Assembly: GCF_022201045.2 (NCBI RefSeq)
Contig: NC_068558.1
Location: forward strand, 45,039,001 to 45,103,000
DNA length: 64,000 nt
Direction of reading: 5' to 3'
Source: Citrus sinensis
Taxonomy: Eukaryota > Streptophyta > Magnoliopsida > Sapindales > Rutaceae
Of the stretch, positions 1 through 11,883 are shown piece after piece (position 1 is the stretch's first letter; every line of letters starts with the position of its first letter). The position numbers and the translations under genes are program-made. The notes under the pieces are model-generated. The model was given only the letters and a program-made list of their open reading frames with translations, was not told the DNA's origin and searched no databases.

Positions 1-2242
1 AGTTGATCATTTGATTTTCTTCACACAACCAAATTTAGATAATGCTAAAAGAAAGTGATTGAAATGTGGATAATTACCATACGCATTGCCAATCTTTTTG
101 GGGTCCTTGAAACCGAGAGTAACTCCCATGCAAGCCAACATGAGTAGATAATTGACTTCAGGAATGTAAATTTGTACTTTAAATTTTGCTGATGTGTGCA
201 CGATTTTCACGCTAGGGAAACACCCAAATGAAAGTGATTATTGGATTATAGAGAATGCCCCTGAAATTATGGCTTGACTTGCTATGATTGCTGCTAATAC
301 GGCCACCACAAACGTTGGCCAATACAGAGGACCTGCTTTGTTTCACCATTAATCAAATAAGTCAATTGGTCAATACAATAGATTGAGTGACAGCAAAAAC
401 TTTATGCGGTGTTTTACCTGGAATGGACTTGAAGAAGACATCGCTAACAAGATCTTTGTTCTTGCGAAGGAAGGAGGCGCTTGGCCAACATATGCCAAAA
501 CGAGAGTCGGATAGGTCACCGTGCACATGCTTATTTGTATAGACCGAACAGTGAAATGACCAACATCCCCGAACAATGCTTCGGATCCTGAATTTTACAA
601 CTCATTATTCAAGATTATTCATAATAAATTAACAATAGTCATTGGAGCAATGGAGCAGCAGAAAGAAAATGATGAGTACCTGTTATTGCAAGGACAACGC
701 CACCAAGTGAAATCCAAGCTTCTTTCTTGTTCCTTCTGAAATACTCAATGATGTAAATTGGATTTATGGCTTTAATCACTGTTGGATCAAATTTGAAGAA
801 GTTGTAGATTCCAATGCCACCAATGAGTGCAAACCAAACACAGATTATTGGAGCAAAGATGTAGCCAATTTTATCAGTTCCAAATTGTTGAATCATGAAA
901 AGGCAGCCCAAGATGGCTACTGAGATCCACACAATCCTCTCTGTATAGGAAAGTAGAATCAATAGGATGATCAACTTGCTTGTTGTAATTTATCATATAA
1001 GTTTTTTTTTTTTTTTTTCAGTCATATTACTTTCATTAAACTCTGAAGCAGATACATTTCTTTACTGACAGGTGCTCAAAAGTAAAGAACAAATCCTCGT
1101 ACTTAACTAAGTTAATGGTTGTTGAGTACCTTCTGTCATTGCTGATGTAGCTTCCCTGATCCCTCTCACAGCTGATATAACTGTCCCAAAATTATATTAA
1201 AAAAATGAGAGAAAAATAAGACAAGAAAATCTAAATTTATATTCTGCAAGGATTTACAAAAAATTATAATGAAACATGAAACATGTAAGAGATGCGGAAT
1301 TCTTCAGTGCAATTAAACACATCAATAATGCTATGCTTACTTAACACATTATGCCAGTTCCATTGGTTTTTCAGAGATTAATTTCTCCTTACTAAAATTT
1401 TTAATTTGTTTAATCACATCAATTTAAAGAAAAAATAAAATAAAGAACATGAGGCAAACATTAATGAAAAGCAGCTAGCATTTAACAGCTAAGAAAGAAA
1501 CTAGAGTTAACGAGTGAACCTGAGACGCAAGGAGTGACGACACCATCACCGATCAATATACAAGTGCCAAGCATGGCCGTGATCAATAGGAATGGCTTGG
1601 CAAATTGGCTGTTCTCAAGCTTATGCTTGACCCTTAATGCCATTGCAGTCCCCCGGCTTCCGCGACTGCGAGGCAACTCAAGATTGCAGTCCGCAGCTTC
1701 TTCACTCGGGATCTAAGAATAAAGGGCAAATATTCCTTATGATAAAAAAAATTAACCAGCAACATTTAAATGCATTTATTTACAAGTTCAATGACGTGAT
1801 ATATGCTTCAACTTTAAAGAGTAGCAAAAACTAAAAGTTGTCATATATCCTTACCATCTCCGTTGTCATTTGCTTGTAAGACTATGAACACGTACTTGAT
1901 GAGAGGGATTAATGAGAGAGTGTAGATGATCAAAGAAAAAACGCCCAATATGTCATCCACATGTCTTATATCATTTGTGAAGGTGCTTGCGTACACGCAG
2001 AGAGGTGATGTTCCAATATCTCCATATACTACCCCAAGGCTTTGAAATGCTAACTGCAAAATCACAGACCACTTCACAGCCTTGGCGCCATGGCCGTGAT
2101 GACTTGAAACTGTGCGGGATTCGGCATCTACGATGCCGTATTTGCACAACATTTCACATGATAATTCCTTTCCTTCGTGCTTTTCAGAGACTACTCCATG
2201 GTTCTCCTTTGTTGGGTCCTTTACTACATCATTAGCAGACAA
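1..2242 (-). pseudogene. KUP/HAK/KT potassium transporter, broken, 3' end beyond the window
   Basis: This is the N-terminal half of a high-affinity K+ transporter (plasma-membrane K+ uptake in this family). Blocks read on the minus strand: 1855-2242 (includes [14 protein letters not shown]), 1520-1735 (GDGVVTP), 1130-1171, 680-940 (ISVAILGCLFMIQQFGTDK), 418-587 ([15 protein letters not shown]) and 78-332. All have splice sites in the expected phase. Three lesions are visible. A TAG at 1713-1715 directly follows a GIFALYS stretch, and about ten family-typical residues are missing there. A two-base gain (or one-base loss) near 477-480 shifts frame after VGQA. A TAA at 238-240 interrupts the [17 protein letters not shown] region. 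No in-frame ATG lies ahead of the conserved start; the first is at 2150-2152. Conserved sequence around the breaks suggests recent loss, or sequencing error. The rest of the gene lies left of position 1. Confidence 0.8.
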
Positions 2243-2649
2243 TTTTTTCCTTTATATATATATATATATATTTTAAACTAGAAACTGATAACCAAATTAT
2301 GTTGATGACCAAACAGAACTGGAGTTTCTTGAGTATTCACTACCTCTCTCTCTCTAATGCCCTGGCACACAGAATGTTGGGATCTGAGAGCTGGATTGAT
2401 AAGTTTGTGATGAGAAAATGGTGTTAATAGCGAAAGCTGCCACAAACTGAGCTGTAAACGTAAGGTGGACAGCTATTTCAACACATTTCTGGTGCAGTTT
2501 CTTAATGTTTTCAATGCATGTGTGGCTTCCCACTTCTGAATACCAAGTTCAAAACTAGGAATAACTCCAAATGCAGAGAGTCAGTTAATAATGAAGGGAC
2601 TATGCTAACAGTAGAACATCTTCAGTCTGCATTATGTTTCAAGCCAGCT

Positions 2650-2996
2650 GCTCAGGCCTAGTTTTAGAATTTTTCTGGTTTTAGAAGATACGGGTTTGAT
2701 TCTTGAGTGTTCAAATAAGTAATCTTGGACTTATTTGTAACTTAGGAAAAATCTTCTCAAACTCAAAAGAACTGATACTAGCACCGGCCTTGTTATATAC
2801 AAATAATACAGCATCCCATGTTGAATTCGCGTTGGCCGCAATTTCAGACTTTGAAAAAGACAAAAAGTTTGGACTGAAATGAGAAATCCCACTCAGTAAG
2901 CGTTAACCTTTAATCTACTGTTGGATTCAAACTCAGATAACCATGGCCACAGAGCACATTCACAGTTTCACAGGTGAGCTACACCAAAGAGCCAAA
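2650..2996 (-). repeat. Possible tRNA-derived SINE
   Basis: On the minus strand this block starts with GGCTCTTTGGTGTAGCTCA, which resembles a tRNA-type A box (2975-2985). An AGTTTGAATCC B-box-like motif follows (2923-2933). The spacing of about 40 bases fits a polymerase III promoter, and no cloverleaf follows. This order is typical of tRNA-derived SINEs. The far end and any target-site duplication were not resolved, so the left limit is approximate. Confidence 0.4.
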
Positions 2997-3600
2997 CAAC
3001 TGCTGCAGCTACAAAGTACTAATAGGCAATTTTCTTTTATATTTTTTCTTCCGCCAAACAGAAAAGCCTTGCAATAAAAAGAAATAATGAGCCAACTCAT
3101 CAATGCCCTGTGCCTTGCATCATTCTAGTTGTGTAATTGCTAATTACTGTCTTACAAATTATACACCATGTGCAACAAGGCAAGCAGTGAAACTGAAAAC
3201 CACGTTGCCAAATCAACCATGCCCCCAACGTCTGACTGAACAAGCTTTCACTCAAGATACAGGAAAACTGTAGGCTTCTCACGTTTACAAAGGTTAAGAA
3301 CTCAAGCCAGTAATTCATTGGAAAAACCCACATGTTCGACACTAATAATGCCAGGTTTTGTACACATGCAAACATGATACACAAGCTACCAGAAAGTCTT
3401 TAAGTCAATATGCATTTCATTTGTCTTACTAACTGTAAGGGTGGGAGTTTCAAGCCAACATACGTACACAAATCAAATTTTTAATCTTCAATAATTATAA
3501 TCAACGCTGTATAAGATGACACTGTAACATCTGAGATCAAAAAAGCTCATCATTAGCAAAGCATACCTTCAGTCCAGTCCATAATACAATATTCTGAAGA
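2997..3600. other. Intergenic spacer between the transporter pseudogene and WEE1
   Basis: No gene is recognised. A 94-codon minus-strand frame (3100-3384) is rich in Cys, Trp and Leu and matches no family I know, so it is treated as chance. The WEE1 3' UTR probably reaches into the right end. Confidence 0.5.
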
Positions 3601-3794
3601 CTGCTTCCTTTAAACTTTACAAAATTTGCTCCATTCCTTGGAGAAAATTTGGAGCAATAAATTAGAGAAACTGAAAAAAGGGCTCATCCTAAACCTGCCC
3701 AATAGTAATCTTTCCCTTCCATGCCTTGCTGGGAGAGCTACAAGCAGCTGCTTTCGTGCATATACAACATCTCCAAATCCAAGTCAAAATCAAA

Positions 3795-6700
3795 TTATGG
3801 TTTCATATAGGTTTTTCTGTGTTTTTGAATTTTATCAAATATTGGATTTTCTACTAATTCTTTCGCAGAAGGCCGCTGAACAGGATCCGGATCCACCATG
3901 ACCTGACAGGACATAATAACAAAAGAAATCAACCATGATGCAAAAGAGGCAAACATTATCACAGAATGCTTTATATAATCAAAGATTTATTTATTAGATT
4001 CATTTTAGCATACAACACTTTAGTTAGTTTTCTTCCATGCCCAATTACATGGGCATAAACATTGCAAGACACAGAGCAAGAAAGAAAATACAAAACAGGA
4101 ACACAAAGAGGATAGTGCCAACTGAAAGCATTTTCTCTAGTGTTTTGTTCCAATGCTCCGTAATAATTATTCTTCAAATCTACTTTACAGTCAACAAAAG
4201 AGATTGACATGGGTAAGAGATGCTACCTTGAGCAAGTTCTGAAATTGCAATGAATGGCCAGGAAGTAGGGGCAGCTTTCCATCCCTGAGATTCAAAAACT
4301 GAGGTCCTGATTCTGACAAAGGTGATCCTTTGATTAGCTCATACATAGTAGCTCCCAATGAGAAGATATCAACTTTGTCAAGATGATCATAATCTTCATT
4401 CAGGATTTCTTGAGGCATATACCGTGCATCACCCTCTTCAATTGGCAGGCTCTTATTGAGGAGAGTTGCACGTCCGAAATCACCAAGCTTGTAAACACCA
4501 TTCTTGACATAAATATTATCAGGTTTCACATCTAGGTGAGCTATTCCTTTCTCATGTATAAACTGCAAGGCCTGTGCAATCTGTAAAATTTCTAATGTCA
4601 GAAATGGCACATAGTAACGAAAAATAAAATTTGACAAGACAAGATCCTTAAATATATAGTGCCTAGTTTCCTTTTCAATTATCATAAGAAAGTAATTGTC
4701 AGTTTTTGCACAACTTTTATTAGAATGGAAGATCATAATACTAAGCCTTGCTATCAATAGCAATGTGGCTTTACTTCATAGTTCATACTGGAGTACTTAA
4801 AAAATAACAAAAGATGAAAAATGATAATTATCACATTCCAGACGCACTGATGCGGTGATGCCCATGACAAGGAGAGATGTTTCAGTTGATGTAGAAACAA
4901 AACAATTGCCGAAAGCTAAATGAAAAGGTTTCACTTGCAAGACGTATGCAGAGGATCTTTCGATGTTATGGCACAGATTTTGATTGATCATATACAGGAT
5001 GCTTAGTTTAATATTACTTATGATAAAGTGCTTTAGTCGCACTTCTCTTTCCCTTTATGTTGTCACCAGCAATGCTCCAAAGCTTTCATGGCTCAATCGA
5101 TCTTTTCTAGGATTCCTTATCACGCCGCGCACGGAGATCTTTCCATTGATAGATAAGAGAGAGCCTTGAACAGACTCTTAAAGTCAGTCTGAAGACTACC
5201 TTTCTCTACGGAAGAGGTGTACTTTTACCGCCCGGAGGTCATATAGATCGAAACCCAGAGCGATAAGAACGAAAGGGTCGGTCAATAGCATAGCTTTTTC
5301 TTTCCCATTTGCAATTTGAATTCATAATCATGTATCTTTTCTTTTTATTTATAACAGAATTTATTTAAAAGCGCCCTAAATTGGATATTCAGACACTCTT
5401 CACTGCAGTCAACAGAGTAACAACTTTACGCCACTGCTCACATAGCACAATGCATGCCAAATAGCTACCAGTTATGAAGCTACAAATGTTAGATTAGTAA
5501 AGGCAATGCTCTAATTAAGCCCTGTTTTGGAGCTTGGCTGTCACAGAACAGCAGTCTCGAAAGGGGCTTGAGAATGTTCACCTGATGCAGGGCTTTCAAT
5601 ACTTCTCCCTCAGCAAAGAATTGTGAAGCTTTTTTGTCAGACAAGCTGTGATCACATAGCTCCATTTGAATGTAGAGTTGCTCATTTTCAAACCACGAGG
5701 AGTAGTATCCAACAATGTTTTCATGCGACCCTACAGGGGCAACATGGTAAGATTAGAGTAAAATAAAATAGCTCTAGTTTCACATATATGAAGAATTATA
5801 AAGACAAACTCACACCTAAAGCTGCCAAAGCTTGAACTTCCAGTAAAGCTTTCCTCCTACAAAGTGAAAAGATTATTGCATGACCACGATGCTTGATCAA
5901 GGATATAAATAAAAATAGCATGGACTTACCTCTCTGCATCATGGTGCAACTGTCTTTTGCTATGTTTTACAGCATAAAAACAACCATCAATTCTCTTCAA
6001 CACTTTGAAAACATGACTAAAGTTTCCGGCACCAATTTGCTGCAAAGGGAAGGCTTACTACCACTTCACAAAAAGAAAAAAGCAACATCTAATACATGAC
6101 CCAAGTTTTTATTGACTTTGGATGGATACCTCAATCTCATGAAAATCTGTATAATAGCGTGAAAGGCCATCACCTCCAGTAATTACAGGGAACAGACCTG
6201 CAGATTTCAGCACTATCCAATTAAAACTTCAAGACGAAGAATACCTATGACCTTTTTTTGGGGCAGCATCTGCCTCAAAAGGAGAAGGGGAAAAATAAAA
6301 CAGAAGTTCCTGGAAAACAACATAAATATTAGAACCACACCAGCACATTTTGCCCATTGATTTCCAAAACGATCAATGTCCATTTCTGAAGCATCTTTTT
6401 GATAAGGGTTTTTAATGCATGGTGGGGGCATAACCCGACAGCGCAAAGCAACTGCTGATTGCGGGACATAATTATGAGTCTTCTGTGTTGTGTATCCTAT
6501 TGTTTTGGTCAACTGAACTTCATCTGTACTAAATGAATCTTTTGCAAGATCCACTGTGTCTTGGTAGTCATATGAAGTAGGATCAAGGGGATTTACTAAG
6601 AATCCATCTGAAAAAGGAATGAATATTCAGTTGCAAGAGGGAAAAAAAAAAAGTACATACAAGCATTATAAAGTGTGAAGCACAAGCAGTAAATGCATGA

Positions 6701-7681
6701 GATGCAAAATTTGGATAAAACTATTACGTGTTCGGAGATGTACATAAATGAAATGACAATAATTTAAGAATCTACAACTACTGTTACTGTTATACCCCAT
6801 AACTACTGAGGAAAATTTATACTCTTATGCAATTTCTAAAATTTTTTAAAAAAAAAAAGAAGAAAAGAGTACAATTAAATCAACAATATAGTCATGAATT
6901 GGTAAATACACATAGCACCAATCAAACAATCTTTATTTAGCATGATCAATCATTCATACAGTTTCTATGATTCTAACAATTATCCTCTCCTAACAAGCTG
7001 CATCATTCTCAATAGTGTGCAAAGTGCCCTTCCCACTACATCACCCAATTAACTCAAGTAACTGCTATTACCCTGCCGAAGCTTTTTGCTTTTGACGGTA
7101 TTTAGCTTCTCGGGTGATTTTGGGCAAGGAATGTTTTCCTGCGAAACAAATTAATGAAATTAGAAGAATGCATATTTTCGCATAAACTGTATTGTTGTTT
7201 ATGCTAATATCTACAATCTCACCATACCCTGTTGCAATCAAAACCGCTCATCGAGTTCTGATTAACCGGCGTTATGTAATCCGGCGTGCTGCAGACCGCG
7301 ATTTAATTTATTACCAAAAGCAGAAAAATAAAGTCAAAACGCATTCACAAATGCATCTTAATTTCAATAAAAAGAAAACCAGTAAAATCAAATCTTGATC
7401 GAATTAAGCATCAGTTTCTCTGAAACGATGATATTTTACCAAAAGAAATCTTGAGTGAGAATCAAATCTTTATCATCGACATCGGCGGCAGAGAGAGTGG
7501 CGTCCTGGGAGACGGATTCTAGATGGTTCTGTAAGCGAGAGGAGGATGACGTGGAAGAGAATGATTGGTGCTGGATAGAAGAAGAATACCCTAGCTGAAC
7601 CTGAAAGTGTCTCGCCAGTGTTCCCTTCATTTGACTCTCCTCTCTTTTGCTCTTCTTCTGGGTTTTCCTACTCCTCTTCAT
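3795..7681 (-). CDS. WEE1: WEE1-like protein kinase
   Basis: Nuclear cell-cycle kinase; the family phosphorylates the inhibitory Tyr of cyclin-dependent kinases and in plants acts in the replication-stress checkpoint. Ten exons join in frame: 7440-7681, 7228-7288, 7072-7138, 6341-6607, 6130-6197, 5930-6039, 5816-5856, 5582-5730, 4227-4580, 3795-3902, giving 488 residues (Arabidopsis WEE1 is about 500). The N-terminal part is Ser-rich, with LTQDFFCTPDYITP and a CPKSPEKLNTVKSK block. The kinase domain starts at residue 236: glycine loop IGAGNFSHVF, Lys260 in FYAVK, catalytic HLDVKPDN (350-357), D369-F-G, then GDARYMPQEIL. It ends KHRKTYMKP. I chose the ATG at 7679-7681 (MKRSRK); a second in-frame Met lies 17 codons downstream. 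Intron 8 (4581-5581) is about 1 kb and carries an unusual insert. All catalytic residues are present. Confidence 0.95.
5043..5285. other. Candidate organelle (mitochondrial-like) DNA insert in WEE1 intron 8
   Basis: Within an AT-rich intron this stretch is clearly richer in G+C and lacks the poly-A/T runs of its flanks (for example the CGCCGCGCACGGAG and TTTTACCGCCCGGAGGTC segments). The texture resembles plant mitochondrial intergenic DNA, which is often found as nuclear insertions. No gene is recognised in it. The origin is an inference from composition only, and the edges are approximate. Confidence 0.35.
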
Positions 7682-7689
7682 GAATCTGC

Positions 7690-8700
7690 CAATCCCTCTG
7701 CCTCTCCCTCTCTCACCGCCGCTTTCTATTTTCTGCTTTGTATATAAAAATAGAATTTTTTTTGTCTTCTTTTTGGGGGAATTTGAAAAGTGTACACTTT
7801 TCAAATTGCGCGGGACGATTCAAAATCTTCCTTTGCAAGAATCAGAGGGGCCAGGAACCATTTGGATCTTTAATCGTCACCGTACAAGTTGATGCGATAC
7901 GTCATGATAGACGGATTTGACATCCTCATGGTTGATTTAAGCAATTAATTGGTGACGTGTAATATAGAGCGCTATGTTGCGTTATATGTAAGCTCTACCC
8001 TTTAGTGGCAAATAAAATATGATTTTAAAGGTTTTTACCAGAAAATTTAATGGGCTTCCCGATGCGGTCCCACCTAAAAAGAAAAAGAAAAACGAACACG
8101 GTAAATAGTAAAAGCCAAATATCTTTCCCTGAAAAAAGTAAGAACTAATTTCCTGTAAATATTTTTCTTTAATATTCTTATAATATCTTTAATATATGCT
8201 AATTATACTATCTTTGTTTTTTTTTTCATTTGTTTGTTTATTTTTGTCATTTTCTGCCACTAATGGAAGACCAAGATTGTGATAAAAGCATCTCTGGTAA
8301 CTAAAACCACATTCTAGGCGTAGCTAGATTGCATTGGTGGTAAAGGACAGATTGGGCAGCCTGCCTAAACATGCTTTTTTCTTTAATTAGTTCACAATAC
8401 GAAATCTACTTCTAAATACATACATTACAGTGAAATCTGCTCTACTCCCAAGAGAGTGAATGTTTTAGGGCACAAGCCTATTAGTAACATGCTTGTGTGT
8501 TTGCTAAACTTAAAAACGTATGTATGTGAAGTACTGCTTCATACATACTAAAAGGTAAAACTCCATATGGTGAGGCACTAATCAATTGGAAAATGTTAGG
8601 GAGCTAGAGAAATAAGAGAACCAAGAGAGAAACGGCAGCAGTTACTGTCGTTTCACTTCTCATTTCTCGCGCCCATTGAAATAATAAAAAAAATCAAAAA
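7690..8700. other. Intergenic spacer, WEE1 promoter side
   Basis: The right-hand neighbour of the WEE1 start codon; its first few hundred bases should hold the WEE1 5' UTR and promoter. The 7700-7900 part is pyrimidine-rich on the plus strand. The rest is AT-rich with no recognisable gene or clear repeat boundaries. Confidence 0.5.
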
Positions 8701-8741
8701 AATAAATAAAGAAATGGGTGCGTGCAGATTGAAATCCAAAC

Positions 8742-9050
8742 CTTATCTTCAGCCAGGCTTTTCTTTTCCACTCTCCTCTCTCCTCACGCAAATCACCATT
8801 GTCATGCACGGCAACAACTGCTCACGGCTTATCTCCAGCCAAGCTTTCCTCTTCCACTCTCCTCTCTCATCACGCAAATCACCATCATCGTTCACGACAA
8901 CAACTGCTCACAGCGACGCACCATCATCGTTCACGGCAAAGCACTCCTCATGACAAAGCACGCTTCCTCATCCACTTGTCTCTCCTCATGAAAAATCACC
9001 ATCATCGTTCACGTCAAGCAGCACTAATTTTGTGTCCTTCTCACGGCAAG
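8742..9050 (+). repeat. C/T-rich imperfect tandem repeat, about 86 bp period
   Basis: Two near-copies begin at 8742 and 8828, sharing CACTCTCCTCTCTC, ACGCAAATCACCAT and GGCAACAACTGCTCAC-type segments. Shorter partial copies of the CACCATCATCGTTCACG motif follow at about 8922 and 8998. The block precedes the FAR1-like exon and may have been transcribed as its leader. The frames open here are low-complexity Ser/His/Thr and are not convincing as protein. Confidence 0.6.
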
Positions 9051-9586
9051 CAGCACTGTTTCCCCCTCTCTCTCGGCTCTCTTGGCAAAAATTAAGTAAG
9101 CAAAATGTTGCCTTTTTTCAACTTTTCTTTTTCTTTTACTTTTCTTGCATTTTCTTGGCAACACAATAAATAAATGGGATTTAAGTAATGCAAGATATGA
9201 TAAGCTTTTGTGATTTTGTGTAATAAGCTTCTAGAATTTAATTTAATTTTTTTACATTTCTTTTGCAGGTTCGAAAATAACTGAAAAATAAATTGATGTT
9301 CGAATTTATGTTTTGACATTTCTATGAAATATTTGGTTTTTGTGCAAAATTTAAAAAGCTGGTTTAATTTGTGTGAAAATTGCTGAATTTTGGTTTAGTG
9401 TGATGTAGAATTGCTGGGAATTTGGGAAAGTTGGTTTCAATTATGGCTTCTTGTAATTTTGAATTTAGATGTGTGCTTATGGAGTTGTTGTAGTTTATGT
9501 TGTGACCTTAAAAGAATAATATGAATTAATTTATTTTAAATTTAATTTTTTAGAAACTGAATACAAATGTTAATTATTTTGTAGAA

Positions 9587-9784
9587 ATGAAAATTTTTAA
9601 AAATGAGCGTGCAGTTGAAGATGTGCAATTGAAAAAATATGAGTCAACTTTTGGTATGCTATTTGATAGTCATGAGGAAATATTTGAGTTTTACAAAGCG
9701 TATGGTAAAAAAAAAAGGTTTTCCGTGAAGAAATTAACTAGTAAGCAAAGGAGCGACAAGACTGTAAAATATGCGAGCTACTCG
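9587..9784 (+). pseudogene. FAR1-related (MULE transposase-derived) fragment, first coding exon only
   Basis: Codons from the ATG give a FAR1 DNA-binding domain start: YESTFGMLFDSHEEIFEFY, then KAYGKKKRFSVKKLTSKQ. In FAR1/FHY3-related proteins this GM-F-S-EE-FYK-YA--GFSV pattern opens the zinc-binding domain. Family members act as transcription factors descended from Mutator-like transposases. After KYASYS a GTAAAT donor-like sequence occurs at about 9785. The rest of the zinc-finger domain and the whole transposase/SWIM region are absent from the following 2 kb, so this is a truncated relic. Reading on without splicing adds hydrophobic codons and stops at 9871. Confidence 0.55.
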
Positions 9785-9871
9785 GTAAATTATTCTGGAA
9801 CCATTTGTTATTTATTTTCCCTCAAATATGTTTTGTTAAGTGCCAACGTGGCACATGAACACTTATTGTAG

Positions 9872-11640
9872 TTGCCGCGCGTCTGATTTTTTTCTTGATC
9901 CAACATTAATAATGGTATAATTAAATATCTATCCACACTAGCTTTAATCAGCATGTCCGTGAGGACATCAGCCCATATTTAAATCAACTCCAAATGTGAT
10001 TTTTCGGGGGGTTGAAAAAAATCTCTCTTTCTTTATTTCAGAATTGAACGTGGAATATAATTTTAGAATCTTACTGAATTCCATAGAACCATGTCAAATC
10101 CACAAATCCAAACCTAATAAAAGGTCTGAGTCTCACAAATCCGATTCAAGCATTTTGTCATCTTTACTTGTTATTTTTACCTTTTAAGTTTTAACCAGCG
10201 AAAGCCTTGAAAGTGGTGACATGGGTTATGACATTGTGATGCATCAGATTTTACACCACCCAAACAAACTCATTCATAAGAAAATTACGTAATCACAATC
10301 GATTCCCTTTCACCAAAAGTTCCGAAATGTAGAGCTATAAACTCTTTGCATAAATTAACATGACACAATTGTATTAATCAAAATAATACTAATGAATTGT
10401 GTATGTATATATCTCCGACGATCACCGCCATGCACTGAGCAAAAAACTCCAATAGACATAGACGGTGGCGCCAGCCCAAAGCGGAATCATTGCATGAAGT
10501 TCAAAATCGACGAAACTTCAGCTACAACAGTTAAAACATCGATGATCTAATCATCACATTCAATATCGAAAGTTACCTCACTATTCTTTGTGGAAGTCCA
10601 CGTGGCCGTCAAAGAACTCAACCTAATGCGAAGCATGGCTCGTTCCCAGTTGGACTTGGCCAGTCATACGAGAAAGCTTCTGGTAAACAAAAAGGTGAAC
10701 CGAACTTTCTTTACAAGTTCGGTGATAGGCTATATATATGCATGACCTATTTGTTATATAATTTACATCCAACCTAAGAGTTGAAACCCAATAATTCAAA
10801 ATATGCATCTAATCAAACAATACTTCAATAATTGGGTACAATTCACGAGTTTTACATATAACCTAACTTAGCATAACCTGATTAATATTCTTATCTAGAA
10901 TATAGAAAAGGAAAGAAAATGTCCATGCAACGATTAATTTAACTACTTTAGTCTTATTCAAATGTCCATATTTTAGATTTTTTTTTTCTTGTCTCTGATT
11001 TCCGTAGATTTAGTTGTATAATAGTTTGTTTCCGTTTAAATCTGGATCTAAGGTGGTTTCAAAAGTTTTTTTTCTTGAATTTTACATTGATTTATTATTT
11101 TTCTAAATTGATATGAGTTTTTTTTTTTTTTTTAAATTGATTTATTGCATTATCAGTTGATAGAGCTGAGACTGGAGGCAGAGGTTATTAAAAAAAATGA
11201 AGGATTATTTTTTACAGAGCTACAATGCACTATGTGTACGTTGATGTGAATACATGTTGTAGATATCATGATACCCTATTTGTCTTTTCGCTCGTCAATA
11301 TATTTCTTTTCACTCGTCGATAAGATTTCAATAGCGCAGTGAATTGCTTACGTAAAATTCGTTTGAATTGTCTCTAATGGACTGATACATAGCCTAGCTA
11401 ATCCCCATTTCAATGGACGGATGCCTACGGGTTGATGGAACGATGAATGTCCTACCTCCCGATGGTCGGAGAGCACTCCCTCCGTAGTTACATAAAAGCA
11501 TGTCCGTTTGTTTATTTTTGGGCTGTAATTTGATTGAACAAGGGACGGCGCTTTGCGTTCAAGCAAAAACAGATGACTTTTCCACTTTTTCATCCAATGA
11601 AATAAAAATTAGCGTGGAGAAGAAGCAATAGCTTTGTCGA
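9872..11640. other. AT-rich intergenic region upstream of ATG18a
   Basis: No gene, RNA gene or element with clear ends is recognised. Open frames at 9996-10187, 10623-10808 and 11348-11593 are short, show no family features and are treated as chance. The right end should contain the ATG18a promoter. Confidence 0.5.
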
Positions 11641-11821
11641 GACGCGTCATGCATCTAAACTCAATACGTGTCTCCGAATAACTCGAATAATATAATTTTA
11701 TTGGGCAGGGACAGAGCCTCCTCACTTGACACGCACACGACTGCCCTCCCCTTCTTTATTCCTTAATCAGGAGGAGAACATCGTAATTTGGCTGCATTCT
11801 TATCGTTTCGTAATATCAGCG

Positions 11822-11842
11822 ATGCCATATCGCCTCCTGTAA
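11822..11842 (+). promoter_or_regulatory. Short upstream open reading frame ahead of ATG18a
   Basis: An ATG 62 bases before the main start opens a six-codon frame (MPYRLL, then TAA), out of frame with the main coding sequence. If the transcript starts upstream of it, scanning ribosomes would meet it first, which could lower translation. The transcription start is not known from the sequence. Confidence 0.4.
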
Positions 11843-11883
11843 GCTTCTGCAAAAGGCTTCCTTCTAGATTCTCCCATCCGCCC

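Noticed and set aside
3626-3901. Plus-strand open frame near the WEE1 3' end
   Set aside because: It runs antisense to the last WEE1 exon, which has clear family features, so it is a shadow.
11788-11883. In-frame extension at the ATG18a N-terminus
   Set aside because: It begins with TTG, not ATG; the first in-frame ATG is at 11884.
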